Source: Synechococcus sp. WH 8016 (GTDB lineage: Bacteria > Cyanobacteriota > Cyanobacteriia > PCC-6307 > Cyanobiaceae). Taken from it: a DNA stretch of 64,000 nucleotides. Where the stretch lies: the NCBI RefSeq assembly GCF_000230675.1, contig NZ_AGIK01000003.1, forward strand, positions 228,153 to 292,152. The letters run 5' to 3'. The position numbers were made by a program, and so were the translations under genes. Positions 21,308 to 30,663 of the stretch are shown one piece after another. The notes under the pieces are model-generated. The model worked only from the letters and a program-made list of their open reading frames with translations. It ran no database searches and was not told the DNA's origin. Position 1 is the first letter of the stretch. Each line of letters opens with the position of its first letter.

Positions 21308-21321
21308 GTAGTGCTTGCTAC
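21308..21321. promoter_or_regulatory. NtcA-type palindrome between the divergent urease operons
   Basis: GTAGTGCTTGCTAC is a perfect GTA-N8-TAC match. It lies 62 bases before the ureE start and 35 bases before the ureD start. Toward ureE a CAGTCT hexamer 23 bases away could serve as a weak -10 box; toward ureD no good TAN3T box is seen at that distance. The site therefore probably serves ureEFG, or both with an atypical promoter. Confidence 0.65.
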
Positions 21322-21355
21322 AGAGCTAAGCAGAGTTGGCGTCGAGCGTGCGTAG

Positions 21356-22246
21356 ATGCATCGACTTGACCCATGGCACGGCACCTGCAACCTGCTGTTT
21401 GCTGAAGGCCGCAGCGGCAGTCAATTTCAGGGGGGCTGCACCGCGCCCCTTAAGTTAATGCGCGCCGGGCGGGGGAAGAACGGGCGCTGCGAGCTGCCAC
21501 TGCTTCACACCGCTGGCGGTCTCGTGGGGGGAGATCAATTGAGCATCAACCTCAGCTTGAAATCGAACAGTCGCTGCCTGATCACCAGCGTGGCCGCGCA
21601 AAAGGTGTATGGATCCGTCGGTCGCAGCCAACGCCATCCCCGAGGTGCATGGGCCCGCCAACAGGTGGTGGCAGAGCTGGATGCAGAGAGCGATTTGGAG
21701 TGGCTACCCCAAGAGCTTGTGCTCTACGCCGACGCTCTGTTTGAGCAAAACCTCAGCGTCACCTTGCCGATGGATGGATCCTTTCTCAGCGCAGAAATTG
21801 TGCGTCTCGGGCGCACTGCCGCAAACGAAACCTTGGGGCGGGGGTGCTGGAGATCAGGCGTTCAGATCCAACGCCAAACGCCTGAAGGTCAGCGCTGGGA
21901 ACTTGTTGACAGACTCGAAATCAGCGACGCAGCGCTGAAGGGAATCCATGGACTCAATCAACAACCCGTCTTCGGCACCCTGGTTTGGGCGGCACCCTTC
22001 CCTCTTCCTACAGAAACGATCAACACCCTCATCGATGACGTTCGGCAAGATCGAGAGGATCTCGAAGGCCAGATGCATTGCGGCGTTCTCCCCCAGGGGC
22101 TGATCGCCCGCTACAGCGGCTTCTCAAGCCGTGATGCCCGTTTTTGGTTCAGCAGAATTTGGGCTCGCACCCGTCGAGCTCGAGACCTGGCTCCTCCGCA
22201 GATTCCCAGGGTCTGGCCCTTACAAGAACATCCATTGAAGGCCTAA
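21356..22246 (+). CDS. ureD: Urease accessory protein UreD
   Basis: Beta-helical urease maturation factor of 296 residues that binds apo-urease and channels nickel from UreG. Landmarks: GGCTAPLKLMRAGRG near the N-terminus, LPLLHTAGGLVGGDQL (about 45-60), the VAAQKVYGS block and LVLYADALFEQ. The ATG at 21356 gives MHRLDPWHG, the usual N-terminus. First gene of ureDABC; the gap to ureA is 63 bases. Confidence 0.94.
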   Translation: MHRLDPWHGTCNLLFAEGRSGSQFQGGCTAPLKLMRAGRGKNGRCELPLLHTAGGLVGGDQLSINLSLKSNSRCLITSVAAQKVYGSVGRSQRHPRGAWARQQVVAELDAESDLEWLPQELVLYADALFEQNLSVTLPMDGSFLSAEIVRLGRTAANETLGRGCWRSGVQIQRQTPEGQRWELVDRLEISDAALKGIHGLNQQPVFGTLVWAAPFPLPTETINTLIDDVRQDREDLEGQMHCGVLPQGLIARYSGFSSRDARFWFSRIWARTRRARDLAPPQIPRVWPLQEHPLKA

Positions 22247-22309
22247 GCGTTCAATTTGAACATTCCGCTGGCCCAGGGAGATAGAAACTAGAAAGAGTGC
22301 AAGGTCACC

Positions 22310-22612
22310 ATGCACCTCAGCCCCCAGGAAAAAGACAAACTTCTCATTGTCACGGCTGCGCTCTTGGCAGAACGTCGACTCCAGCGTGGCCTCAAACTCA
22401 ACCACCCTGAAGCCGTGGCATGGCTCAGCTTCTTGGTTTTAGAAGGCGCACGCGATGGGAAAACTGTGGCCGACCTGATGCAGGAAGGCAGCACTTGGCT
22501 GAGCCGCGACCAGGTGATGGAGGGCATTCCAGAGTTGGTGGATGAAGTCCAAATCGAGGCGGTATTTCCCGATGGAACCAAACTCGTGACCCTGCATGAC
22601 CCCATTCGCTAA
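22310..22612 (+). CDS. ureA: Urease gamma subunit
   Basis: Smallest structural subunit of the nickel urease, 100 residues, which is full length. It starts [12 protein letters not shown] and contains [21 protein letters not shown] and the C-terminal [20 protein letters not shown]. Three-subunit (gamma, beta, alpha) urease is the usual bacterial arrangement. It is followed by ureB after 11 bases. Confidence 0.97.
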   Translation: MHLSPQEKDKLLIVTAALLAERRLQRGLKLNHPEAVAWLSFLVLEGARDGKTVADLMQEGSTWLSRDQVMEGIPELVDEVQIEAVFPDGTKLVTLHDPIR

Positions 22613-22623
22613 GGCTTTTTTTG

Positions 22624-22944
22624 ATGGCACCCCTCATCCCCGGTGAATTGATACCGGAACCCGGCGAACTGGAACTCAACGCCAACAGAGAGGTCACAAC
22701 CCTCAGCGTTGCCAACAGCGGTGACCGCCCCGTCCAGGTGGGGTCCCACTTCCATTTCCAAGAAGCCAATGCTGCTCTGATCTTTGACCGTGACGCTGCA
22801 CGCGGCCAAAGGCTTGATATTCCAGCCGGTACGGCCATTCGCTTCGAACCAGGTGATCACCGCGACGTGAATTTGATCCCGTTTGCTGGAGCACGCCGCG
22901 TGGTCGGCTTCAACGGACACATCAACGGACCCCTCGACGCCTGA
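22624..22944 (+). CDS. ureB: Urease beta subunit
   Basis: Structural subunit of 106 residues. [13 protein letters not shown] near the N-terminus, [17 protein letters not shown] and [16 protein letters not shown] are the family blocks. The ATG at 22624 (MAPLIPG) is preferred over the adjacent in-frame TTG at 22621. The stop is three bases before the ureC start. Confidence 0.97.
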   Translation: MAPLIPGELIPEPGELELNANREVTTLSVANSGDRPVQVGSHFHFQEANAALIFDRDAARGQRLDIPAGTAIRFEPGDHRDVNLIPFAGARRVVGFNGHINGPLDA

Positions 22945-22947
22945 TTC

Positions 22948-24657
22948 ATGCCCTATCGCATTTCCCGCCAGGCCTACGCCGAAACCTATGGGCCAACCAC
23001 CGGAGACCGCATTCGCTTAGCGGACACCGACCTCATCCTCGAAGTGGAAAAAGATTTCACCACCTACGGCGATGAGGTGAAATTCGGTGGCGGAAAAGTG
23101 ATTCGCGATGGGATGGGCCAATCCCAAACCTCCCGGGCTGGAGGAGCCGTTGACACCGTAATTACCAATGCCCTCATTCTTGATTGGTGGGGCATCGTCA
23201 AGGCCGATATCGGCCTAAAGGATGGCCGCATTGTCGGGATCGGCAAAGCCGGCAACCCCGACATCCAGGAAGGCGTCACCATCGTGATCGGCCCCGGCAC
23301 CGAAGCGATTGCTGGTGAAGGACACATCCTCACCGCTGGTGGGATTGACACCCATATCCATTTCATCTGCCCCCAACAGATCGAAACGGCCCTGGCCAGC
23401 GGTGTGACCACCTTGATGGGGGGCGGCACTGGACCAGCCACAGGAACCAATGCCACCACGTGCACGCCTGGTGCGTTTCATATAGGCCGCATGCTGCAGG
23501 CCGCTGAGGGCCTACCCGTAAACCTGGGGTTCTTCGGGAAAGGAAACGCCAGCACCTCAGAAGCTTTAGAGGAGCAAGTACGCGCGGGAGCATGCGGTCT
23601 CAAACTGCATGAAGATTGGGGCACCACGCCTGCCGCCATTGATGCCTGCCTGTCGGTAGCCGATCAAATGGATGTGCAGGTCTGCATCCACACCGACACC
23701 CTGAATGAAGCCGGCTTCGTTGAAGACACCATCGCCGCCATCAAGGGCCGAACCATTCACACCTTTCATACCGAAGGTGCTGGCGGCGGGCATGCGCCCG
23801 ACATCATCAAAATCTGCGGAGAGGCGAATGTGATTCCCAGCAGTACCAACCCCACACGTCCTTACACCCGCAACACCCTCGAAGAACACCTCGACATGTT
23901 GATGGTGTGCCATCACCTGGATCCCAAAATCCCTGAAGACGTGGCCTTTGCAGAATCACGCATCCGCCGCGAAACGATCGCAGCTGAGGACATCCTTCAC
24001 GATCTCGGCGCCTTCTCGATCATCGCCAGCGATTCCCAGGCCATGGGACGGGTGGGAGAAGTGATCACACGCACCTTCCAGACGGCCCACAAAATGAAGG
24101 TTCAACGCGGAGCCCTGCCAGAAGATTCAAGCCGCAACGACAACCACCGTCTGAAGCGCTATATCGCCAAAGTCACCATCAATCCAGCGATCGCCCATGG
24201 CATCAGCAGCCAAGTTGGGTCTGTAGAGACAGGCAAACTCGCCGATCTGGTGCTCTGGAAACCAGGATTCTTTGGGATACGACCGCAACTCGTCGTGAAA
24301 GGCGGATCGATCGTCTGGGCCCAAATGGGTGATGCCAACGCCTCAATCCCCACACCTGGGCCTGTACATGGAAGACCTATGTTTGCCGCCTTTGGCAAAG
24401 CCCTTGCCCCCAGTTGCCTCACCTTTTTGAGCGATGCAGCCCTCAACGACAACATCCAAAGCAAACTCGGACTGGAACGCACCTGTATTGCCGTAGAACA
24501 CACCCGTGACGTTGGCAAAAGTGCACTGAAACTCAACTCAGCACTTCCCAACATGAGCGTGGATCCACAAACCTATGAGGTGTTCGCCGATGGCGAGCTG
24601 CTCACCTGTGAACCAGCGGAGGTGCTTCCCCTGGCGCAGCGTTATCTGCTTCTTTGA
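22948..24657 (+). CDS. ureC: Urease alpha (catalytic) subunit
   Basis: Nickel amidohydrolase subunit that hydrolyses urea to ammonia and carbamate in the cytoplasm. In 569 residues all the active-site residues can be read: H136 and H138 (THIHF), the carbamylated lysine K219 in [10 protein letters not shown]248 (IHTDT), H274 ([15 protein letters not shown]), D362 (ASDSQAMGR), and the mobile-flap Cys-His pair C321-H322 in MVCHHL. Length is normal and there is no sign of decay. It is the last gene of ureDABC; about 240 bases of apparently empty sequence follow before the next start. Confidence 0.98.
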   Translation: MPYRISRQAYAETYGPTTGDRIRLADTDLILEVEKDFTTYGDEVKFGGGKVIRDGMGQSQTSRAGGAVDTVITNALILDWWGIVKADIGLKDGRIVGIGKAGNPDIQEGVTIVIGPGTEAIAGEGHILTAGGIDTHIHFICPQQIETALASGVTTLMGGGTGPATGTNATTCTPGAFHIGRMLQAAEGLPVNLGFFGKGNASTSEALEEQVRAGACGLKLHEDWGTTPAAIDACLSVADQMDVQVCIHTDTLNEAGFVEDTIAAIKGRTIHTFHTEGAGGGHAPDIIKICGEANVIPSSTNPTRPYTRNTLEEHLDMLMVCHHLDPKIPEDVAFAESRIRRETIAAEDILHDLGAFSIIASDSQAMGRVGEVITRTFQTAHKMKVQRGALPEDSSRNDNHRLKRYIAKVTINPAIAHGISSQVGSVETGKLADLVLWKPGFFGIRPQLVVKGGSIVWAQMGDANASIPTPGPVHGRPMFAAFGKALAPSCLTFLSDAALNDNIQSKLGLERTCIAVEHTRDVGKSALKLNSALPNMSVDPQTYEVFADGELLTCEPAEVLPLAQRYLLL

Positions 24658-24900
24658 CCACGACCGGCCAAAGAACATCGTCCAGAATGACATCAGTAAA
24701 TGGTCAGCAAAATATTCCTAGACCAAAAAATGGTTCTCTTCACTGCTTGATCACCGACACATTAATCCAGAAAAAGTATTAACCGAAACCAAAAAACTAT
24801 CCTTCGAACCAGTTCGTGTTCCGATCAAGCGATCGGTAACAAACAACACGTGGCCCAACAGACATGCAGATCTTTGATATCTGAGTTCAATGGTGAGCCA

Positions 24901-26391
24901 ATGTTCAATGAGTATCGGCCAACCCTCGGTTACGACGAATATTTTTGTCGAAAGCAATCTGCTCCCAGAGCAGATTTGGAGCCACTGCTGTCGTCGCTTG
25001 GGCAGATTGGGCTCACGGAACTGAATCGAAATCATGCTTCGGCCGGAAACCTCCTCCGACGACTAGGCGCCACCTTCCGGCTGAATGGCGCAGGATTAGA
25101 TGGGGGAGAAAGGATCCTGCCCTTCGATCCCCTGCCAAGGCTCATTCACCTCAACGATTGGGCCAAGCTCGAACGTGGTCTTCTTCAGCGCTTGGAAGCC
25201 ATCGATCGGTTTTTAGCCGACGTTTATGGACCACAGAGAATCCTGAAGGATCGTGTCATTCCCAGGGAAGACGTGGAAAGCTCTCAGGGCTGGAGGCCCC
25301 AGATGCAAGACATCCAGCTCCCGTTGAATCGCTGGTGTCACATCTCAGGACCGGATCTCATCCGCGACGAAGAAGGCACATGGCGCGTGCTGGAAGACAA
25401 CCTGCGCTGTCCATCCGGTGTGGCCTATTTCCTCGAGAACCGACGGGTGATGAAGCGGTTATTTCCCAGCCTGTTTGCTGGTCGAACCGTTCAACCCATC
25501 GACGACTATCCCTCGAGATTGTTGCAAACACTGCAGGACTTAGCTCCTTGGGCAGATTCACCACGCGTTGTGCTGCTCACACCAGGAGTGTTCAACAGCG
25601 CTTACTTCGAACACAGCTACCTCGCTCAACAGATGGGCGTTGCCCTGGTGGAAGGGCGTGACTTGATCTGCGAAGACGGCCGCGTTTGGATGCGCAGCAC
25701 CACTGGACGAGAAGCGGTGGATGTGATTTACAGACGAATCGATGACGATTTCCTCGATCCAAAAGTGTTCCGTCGCGATTCGGCACTTGGCGTGCCTGGA
25801 TTGATGGATGTTTTGCAAAATGGCCGCATCGGCATCGCCAATGCTCCAGGAACTGGGGTCGCCGACGACAAATTGATCTACGCCTATGTACCAAAAATGA
25901 TCCGTTATTACCTTGACGAAGAACCGATTATCGACAACGTCCCCACTTATCTCTGCTCCCAGCCAGATGATCGCCAATACGTTTTAGAAAACCTGGAAAA
26001 ACTTGTAGTGAAGTCTGTGGCTGAAGCAGGGGGTTATGGAATGTTAATCGGACCACAGTCAAGCCGAAGTGAAATCGCAGAATTCGACTCAAAAATTAGA
26101 GCAAATCCTCGAAATTACATTGCCCAACCAACATTACAACTCTCGACCGTTCCCTCACTAAGCAATGGAGAATTGTTTCCTTGTCATGTGGATTTAAGAC
26201 CGTATGTTTTACGCGGAGCATCGAACTGGGTCAGCCCGGGTGGACTCACTCGCGTCGCCCTGAAACGTGGCTCCCTTGTGGTGAACTCATCGCAAGGAGG
26301 AGGTTGTAAAGACACATGGGTTGTTGGTGACAGCCAGATTGTCAAAGACAGGCAGGTTGAACCAAGCATCCAGGAGGCAATGCCGTGCTGA
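24901..26391 (+). CDS. Circularly permuted ATP-grasp protein
   Basis: Member of the circularly permuted ATP-grasp type 2 family (formerly DUF404/DUF407), 496 residues from the chosen ATG at 24901 (MFNEYRPTLGYDEYF). Landmarks include HLNDWAKLERGLLQR, DVYGPQRILKDRVIP, WRVLEDNLRCPSGVAYFLEN, VDVIYRRIDDDFLDP and VVKSVAEAGGYGMLIGP, the last two being the ATP-binding and lysine-containing parts. The family is predicted to form amide bonds (Iyer and co-workers' analysis of ATP-grasp amidoligases), but substrate and product are unknown. A GTG at 24850 would add 17 residues. It overlaps the next gene by seven bases and forms a set with the alpha-E and transglutaminase-like genes. Confidence 0.88.
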   Translation: MFNEYRPTLGYDEYFCRKQSAPRADLEPLLSSLGQIGLTELNRNHASAGNLLRRLGATFRLNGAGLDGGERILPFDPLPRLIHLNDWAKLERGLLQRLEAIDRFLADVYGPQRILKDRVIPREDVESSQGWRPQMQDIQLPLNRWCHISGPDLIRDEEGTWRVLEDNLRCPSGVAYFLENRRVMKRLFPSLFAGRTVQPIDDYPSRLLQTLQDLAPWADSPRVVLLTPGVFNSAYFEHSYLAQQMGVALVEGRDLICEDGRVWMRSTTGREAVDVIYRRIDDDFLDPKVFRRDSALGVPGLMDVLQNGRIGIANAPGTGVADDKLIYAYVPKMIRYYLDEEPIIDNVPTYLCSQPDDRQYVLENLEKLVVKSVAEAGGYGMLIGPQSSRSEIAEFDSKIRANPRNYIAQPTLQLSTVPSLSNGELFPCHVDLRPYVLRGASNWVSPGGLTRVALKRGSLVVNSSQGGGCKDTWVVGDSQIVKDRQVEPSIQEAMPC

Positions 26392-27368
26392 GCCGGGTTG
26401 CCGACTCCTTGTATTGGATTAATCGATATGTGGAACGCGCAGAGAACATTTCTCGTTTCCTGGAAGTGAGTGAAGCCATGGCGTTGGATTGCCCACCCGG
26501 CAGCGCCGGACCATGGCTTCCACTCATTGATGCCAGTGGAGACAGGCAGAGCTTTGATCAAGTCTACCCACTGCGATCTCCGCAAGATGTCGTGGGGTTT
26601 TTGCTCCTTGATCGCGACAATCCCAACAGCATTCTGAGCTGCATTGCCAATGCAAGAGAAAATGCTCGCCAGATCCGTGATGTGATCACCACAGAAATGT
26701 GGGAGCAACTGAACGACCTCTACTGGAATGTTCAAGATGGTGAATCAATCTGGCAAGAACCAGATCAAGAACAGCTCCGCAGCATCCGAAGAGGTTGCCA
26801 GCTTTTCTATGGCATTACGGATGTCACCCTAAGCCGTGATCAGGCCTGGCTCTTCAGTCAACTAGGCCGCTGGATCGAACGCGCCGACAAAACATCCAGG
26901 ATCCTGGATGTGAAGTATTTTCTTCTACTACCAAACACAAAAGAAGTTGGTGGGGTTCTTGATGAACTTCAATGGATATCTCTTCTTCGTACAGCTGGGG
27001 CTTATCAGATGTACCGGCAAAGTGTTCAACAAGCAATCACTCCGTCTTCCGTGGCCAGGTTCCTTTTACTGGATCCGATCTTTCCACGATCAGTGCGCTT
27101 CTGTTTGCAACAAATCAACGACACGTTGCAGCTAATCCAACGACAACCACAGCTGGGCCCTCCTGATGATCTCGAGTGCCTGCGCGGGCAATTGCTTGCC
27201 AAGTGGAGCTATGTACGGATTGATGCCTTGATTGAGCGGGGGCTGCACGAAGCCATCGACGAATTACAGGGAGATCTCAATCAACTGCATCAGCTGATTC
27301 ACGCCCGATATTTCATCACCACCGACCTTGGCTCCATTCCCACTGATCCGTCATGCGCGCTGAGCTAA
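26385..27368 (+). CDS. Alpha-E domain protein (DUF403 type)
   Basis: All-helical protein of 327 residues typical of the alpha-E family that almost always accompanies circularly permuted ATP-grasp genes. It starts MLSRVADSLYWINRYVERAEN (GTG start at 26385), with NARENARQIRDVITTEMWEQLN and FSQLGRWIERADKTSRILD further on. Biochemical function is unknown; it may hold or present the substrate of the ATP-grasp partner. It overlaps the previous gene by seven bases and the next by 16, which indicates a translationally coupled operon. Confidence 0.87.
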   Translation: MLSRVADSLYWINRYVERAENISRFLEVSEAMALDCPPGSAGPWLPLIDASGDRQSFDQVYPLRSPQDVVGFLLLDRDNPNSILSCIANARENARQIRDVITTEMWEQLNDLYWNVQDGESIWQEPDQEQLRSIRRGCQLFYGITDVTLSRDQAWLFSQLGRWIERADKTSRILDVKYFLLLPNTKEVGGVLDELQWISLLRTAGAYQMYRQSVQQAITPSSVARFLLLDPIFPRSVRFCLQQINDTLQLIQRQPQLGPPDDLECLRGQLLAKWSYVRIDALIERGLHEAIDELQGDLNQLHQLIHARYFITTDLGSIPTDPSCALS

Positions 27369-28255
27369 CCCACTGCATCACCTATCACTACGACGCTCAA
27401 ATCAGTCTGAGCGAACACAGGCTCTGCATGCAACCTCGGGGCCATGGTCATCAGCGCTTAATCGATTACCAACTCAACATTTCACCCCAGCCCTGCCATA
27501 GCCATGAACTCGTAGCAGCCAGCGGCGATGCCATTCAACGCGTGCGCTTTCAAAACACCACTGATGAGCTCCGCTTCGAAGCATGCAGTCGCGTTGAAAC
27601 CACGACTCCAGCACCGTTACTGAATTGTCTCAATGGGCGCGAACCCCTACTGCCCTACCCACGTGGTCGATTGAATCCAGATCTTCAAGGAGCGCTAGAG
27701 GGCTGGCTGCCGAATGGCCAACACGATCCCTCAGCAGTTGCCTTAGCTCAGGACGCCTTGATGGGCACCAACCAACAAGCGCTGCCTTTCCTCAAACAGC
27801 TCATCGAAATGATTCAAGACAGGGTGAAGTACACCCAACGCCATCAAGGAGCCGCCTGGCCAGCAGGCCGAACACTGCGAGAGCGGGTTGGGTCCTGCCG
27901 CGACCTCGCCATGCTGATGGTGGAATGCTGCCGAAGCATTGGTTTACCGGCTCGATTTGTCAGCGGGTACCACTTAGCGAATCCGGCACCCGAGTCCTAC
28001 GACCTGCATGCCTGGGCAGAGATTTATCTGCCAGGTGCAGGATGGCGTGGGTTTGATCCCAGCGCCGGTGGAGAAACAACCGATCGCTACATCGTGCTGG
28101 CGAGTTCCTCCCGCCCAGATCTCACGGCAGCGATCACGGGCAGCTTCAGCGGGCCTGCATCCACGCAAAGCCACCTGAGTTGGACCATTCAAGCCACCGT
28201 TAACGACAACACCAATCAACCGAAGAACAAGACGGCTCTTATTCAGGCAGCTTGA
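27353..28255 (+). CDS. Transglutaminase-like cysteine peptidase-fold protein
   Basis: 300-residue protein with an N-terminal beta domain (ITYHYDAQISLSEHRL) and a transglutaminase-like core. The catalytic triad is C182 (GSCRDLAML), H219 (DLHAWAEIYLPG) and D235 (GFDPSAG). In this family the domain usually acts as a peptidase or amide hydrolase rather than a cross-linker. It is the third gene of the set with the ATP-grasp and alpha-E proteins, overlapping the latter by 16 bases. No signal peptide is seen, so a cytoplasmic role is likely. Its 3' end overlaps a convergent cupin gene by 13 bases. Confidence 0.88.
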   Translation: MRAELTHCITYHYDAQISLSEHRLCMQPRGHGHQRLIDYQLNISPQPCHSHELVAASGDAIQRVRFQNTTDELRFEACSRVETTTPAPLLNCLNGREPLLPYPRGRLNPDLQGALEGWLPNGQHDPSAVALAQDALMGTNQQALPFLKQLIEMIQDRVKYTQRHQGAAWPAGRTLRERVGSCRDLAMLMVECCRSIGLPARFVSGYHLANPAPESYDLHAWAEIYLPGAGWRGFDPSAGGETTDRYIVLASSSRPDLTAAITGSFSGPASTQSHLSWTIQATVNDNTNQPKNKTALIQAA

Positions 28256-28734
28256 AGAAGCGGCTCAACACCATGCAACACAGGACGAATGGCGCCTTTG
28301 GTCGTCACCAACCTCAAGGCAGGGATACGACAACTGTTATAAACACGAAACTCACGGGTCAACGATGCTCCCTGCTCACGAACCGCTTGATTGAGGACAA
28401 CTGATCCATCCAAATCAGAGATGGATCGATGAAACGTTCCAGGAGGGATGCGAAGGATGTCGCCGCCAGACGCCAGACGAACAATATGAAAGGGCTGATC
28501 CCAAGCAAAATTGACCAAATAAAACGTTCGCCCTCCACTAGCGGCTAACAGGTTGTCTTCTTGATGGGGATGCAAATAAAATTGCCAAGCTCCGCTCTCC
28601 TCTGCATCCGGCGGACTCACCGCTGGCCCGCGGTGAACAACTAAGTCGCGAGCATTCGAATCAGGAATCGTGACATCAAAAAAACGAACAGATGGAGTAT
28701 CGCGAAAACGCGTATAAGGAATAAGCTCGAACAT
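28243..28734 (-). CDS. Cupin-like conserved protein of unknown function
   Basis: 163-residue protein with a single double-stranded beta-helix-like pattern: WQFYLHPHQEDNLLAASGGRTFYLVN, then GGDILRIPPGTFHRSISD. HPHQED and the later GTFH could supply metal-binding His and Glu residues as in cupins, but the spacing is not a perfect cupin motif. No named family is recognised. It lies at the edge of the molybdenum-cofactor cluster, 64 bases downstream of moaA in the same direction, so co-transcription with mobA-moaA is possible. Confidence 0.6.
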   Translation of the reverse strand: MFELIPYTRFRDTPSVRFFDVTIPDSNARDLVVHRGPAVSPPDAEESGAWQFYLHPHQEDNLLAASGGRTFYLVNFAWDQPFHIVRLASGGDILRIPPGTFHRSISDLDGSVVLNQAVREQGASLTREFRVYNSCRIPALRLVTTKGAIRPVLHGVEPLLQAA

Positions 28735-28798
28735 CTCAACAAAAAATTAGAAATTAGCTTTAACGCCTATACCTCGTTTAATCCGTAGCGGATGCCAC

Positions 28799-29851
28799 TC
28801 ATCCACCCAAATAAGCCATCTCAGCGTGATGGTTTGCTGGCTGCTCTAACCCACGCTGTTCACTAAAACGATCTAAACGGCGCGTCCACAGACCAGTCAT
28901 CACCTCTGTAAGCACAGAATCGGAGACATCCTCTCGAAGCCATCGGCGCAAATCAAGGCCTTCACTGGCAAAGAGACAGGTAAATGCTTGACCATCTGCA
29001 GTAATCCGAAGACGGTTGCAATCAGAACAGAAGGGTTCTGTAATTGAGGCAATGGTGGCAACAGAACCTTCACCATCTTCGTAGATCCATTGACCACTTG
29101 TTCCACCAGGTTGACGACCAAGGGATTGAAGCGGCCAATGGCTGTGAAGAAGCTGAATCATCTCACTGGCCGGCATAACTTGATCCCGACACCAACCATT
29201 TCGATTGCCTACATCCATATATTCGATCAAACGCAATGGCAATCCTTGTGTCCTTGCAAAACGCGCCAATGGAATCAGCTGATCATCATTTTGACCGCGT
29301 TGGATCACGGCATTTAGCTTGAGACGACCTCGCGCAGGATTGAATCCCGCAGCACGAGCTGCATCAATTCCCGCCAAGACGCGCTGAATGAGAGCCTTCC
29401 CCGCCTCAGGACCAGAACGCAAGCCAGCCATACGGGCAATACTTGCTCCATCAACGGCATCCAAGCTAATTGTGATGCGATCCACTCCCATATCGCGCAA
29501 CCGTCTCGCCTTCTCATCATTGAGGAGAGAACCATTGGTGGTGATAGCCACGTCTTTCAAACGACTAAAAGGATGAACAACCTTCTGCCTTGCAAGCGAG
29601 AGTTGATCAAGAAGCGGCCAAAGGCGATCGGTGAGCAAAGGTTCACCACCTGTTAGTCGAAGCGTATGGGCTCCTAACTGACAGGCCGCATGGATCAAGC
29701 GAAGTTGATCGCGAGTGGACAACAAACCTGGAGGCTCAATGCTTTCTGGACAGCAATATCGGCACGCTAAGTTACATCTTGCAGTTAGAGACAACCTTAA
29801 AACTCCCAGCGGCCTAGCAAGGAGATCAATGACAGCTGATGGCTTCATCAT
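28799..29851 (-). CDS. moaA: GTP 3',8-cyclase MoaA (molybdenum cofactor)
   Basis: Radical SAM enzyme that with MoaC turns GTP into cyclic pyranopterin monophosphate, the first step of molybdopterin synthesis. The N-terminal [4Fe-4S] motif is C26-x3-C30-x2-C33 (RCNLACRYCCPE), LTGGEPLL is at 66-73, and the second cluster uses C275, C278 and C292 (PFCSDCNRLRIT). The protein ends in Gly-Gly, as MoaA requires for activity. At 350 residues it is normal. The start overlaps mobA by four bases. It supplies cofactor to NarB, the only molybdoenzyme in the window. Confidence 0.95.
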   Translation of the reverse strand: MMKPSAVIDLLARPLGVLRLSLTARCNLACRYCCPESIEPPGLLSTRDQLRLIHAACQLGAHTLRLTGGEPLLTDRLWPLLDQLSLARQKVVHPFSRLKDVAITTNGSLLNDEKARRLRDMGVDRITISLDAVDGASIARMAGLRSGPEAGKALIQRVLAGIDAARAAGFNPARGRLKLNAVIQRGQNDDQLIPLARFARTQGLPLRLIEYMDVGNRNGWCRDQVMPASEMIQLLHSHWPLQSLGRQPGGTSGQWIYEDGEGSVATIASITEPFCSDCNRLRITADGQAFTCLFASEGLDLRRWLREDVSDSVLTEVMTGLWTRRLDRFSEQRGLEQPANHHAEMAYLGG

Positions 29852-30444
29852 TCCTCAAGGGTTCCTAGATCAGCAGGACAGTTGAGATTTCGCAAAGCCC
29901 CATAAGGCAAGGCAAGCACCCGATGCGGCACCCTCCCAAGCCAATCATGCATGCTCAGTCGATCAGCAGCCAACTGACTCCACAAGGCATCGCGATAGAC
30001 ACTGTGGTTGGGATAAACAGCAAACAAAGGCTGAAGCTGGTTTCCGTCATGTGAAACCACAGCCACAGAAGGCTGCTCCTGCCAAGCATGAATCAGCCGG
30101 ACCAGGGTCGAAGAGTCCAAGCAAGGCATATCAACTGGAAGGACCAGTAGAGCGAGCACCTTCGCCTGACCAAAAACCGCCGACAACGCAGCCAAAGGGC
30201 CCTGACCGGGAAAAGGGTCAGACTTGCAGTCAACACCTTTAAGCGTCGACACCAACTGACGATGACTCGAGATTGAACTCACCACATCAACTGGCAGATC
30301 TAGATGACGGCACAAACCAATACTGTGCGTCAACCAACAGCCACCTTGTGGATGAGCAAGAAGAGATTTGTCTCTTCCCATGCGACAACTCATCCCTCCA
30401 CTAAGCACACAAGCGCGAAGTCCTTGCAGCATTGGCAGGTCCAT
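29848..30444 (-). CDS. mobA: Molybdenum cofactor guanylyltransferase MobA
   Basis: Nucleotidyltransferase attaching GMP to molybdopterin; bis-MGD is the form used by NarB. In 198 residues the GTP-binding signature LSGGMSCRMGRDKSLL is near the N-terminus, PGQGPLAAL and LPVDMP (the metal-binding Asp) follow. I chose ATG at 30444 (MDLPMLQGLRACVLSGG); ATG at 30432 is equally possible, and the frame open to 30546 has no family match. Divergent from nrtP, with about 220 bases between starts holding an NtcA-like site. Confidence 0.88.
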   Translation of the reverse strand: MDLPMLQGLRACVLSGGMSCRMGRDKSLLAHPQGGCWLTHSIGLCRHLDLPVDVVSSISSHRQLVSTLKGVDCKSDPFPGQGPLAALSAVFGQAKVLALLVLPVDMPCLDSSTLVRLIHAWQEQPSVAVVSHDGNQLQPLFAVYPNHSVYRDALWSQLAADRLSMHDWLGRVPHRVLALPYGALRNLNCPADLGTLEE

Positions 30445-30533
30445 CGCAGACAAATCGCCGTACAAAGCAGACTCTTTCAATGTAGCGAATAAAACAAAAG
30501 TGAACAGATCAGCATTGGCATAGTCCTTAGTTG

Positions 30534-30575
30534 GTATCAAACACAACCATGAGGGTCAGAGCCTAATGATCAAAT
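30534..30575 (+). promoter_or_regulatory. Candidate NtcA-type promoter upstream of nrtP
   Basis: GTA-TCAAACAC-AAC (30534-30547) matches five of six consensus bases of GTA-N8-TAC. The hexamer TCAAAT at 30570-30575, 22 bases later, could be the -10 box. This would leave a leader of roughly 80 bases before the nrtP ATG. The site is imperfect, so confidence is modest. Confidence 0.4.
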
Positions 30576-30663
30576 AGAAAGGCGGTTTGCATGTGCGCCG
30601 CTCCTTGATTCCTCAGCGCATTTTTCAGAAGCCGGGGTTGATTTACACACATTTAGACCCCCC

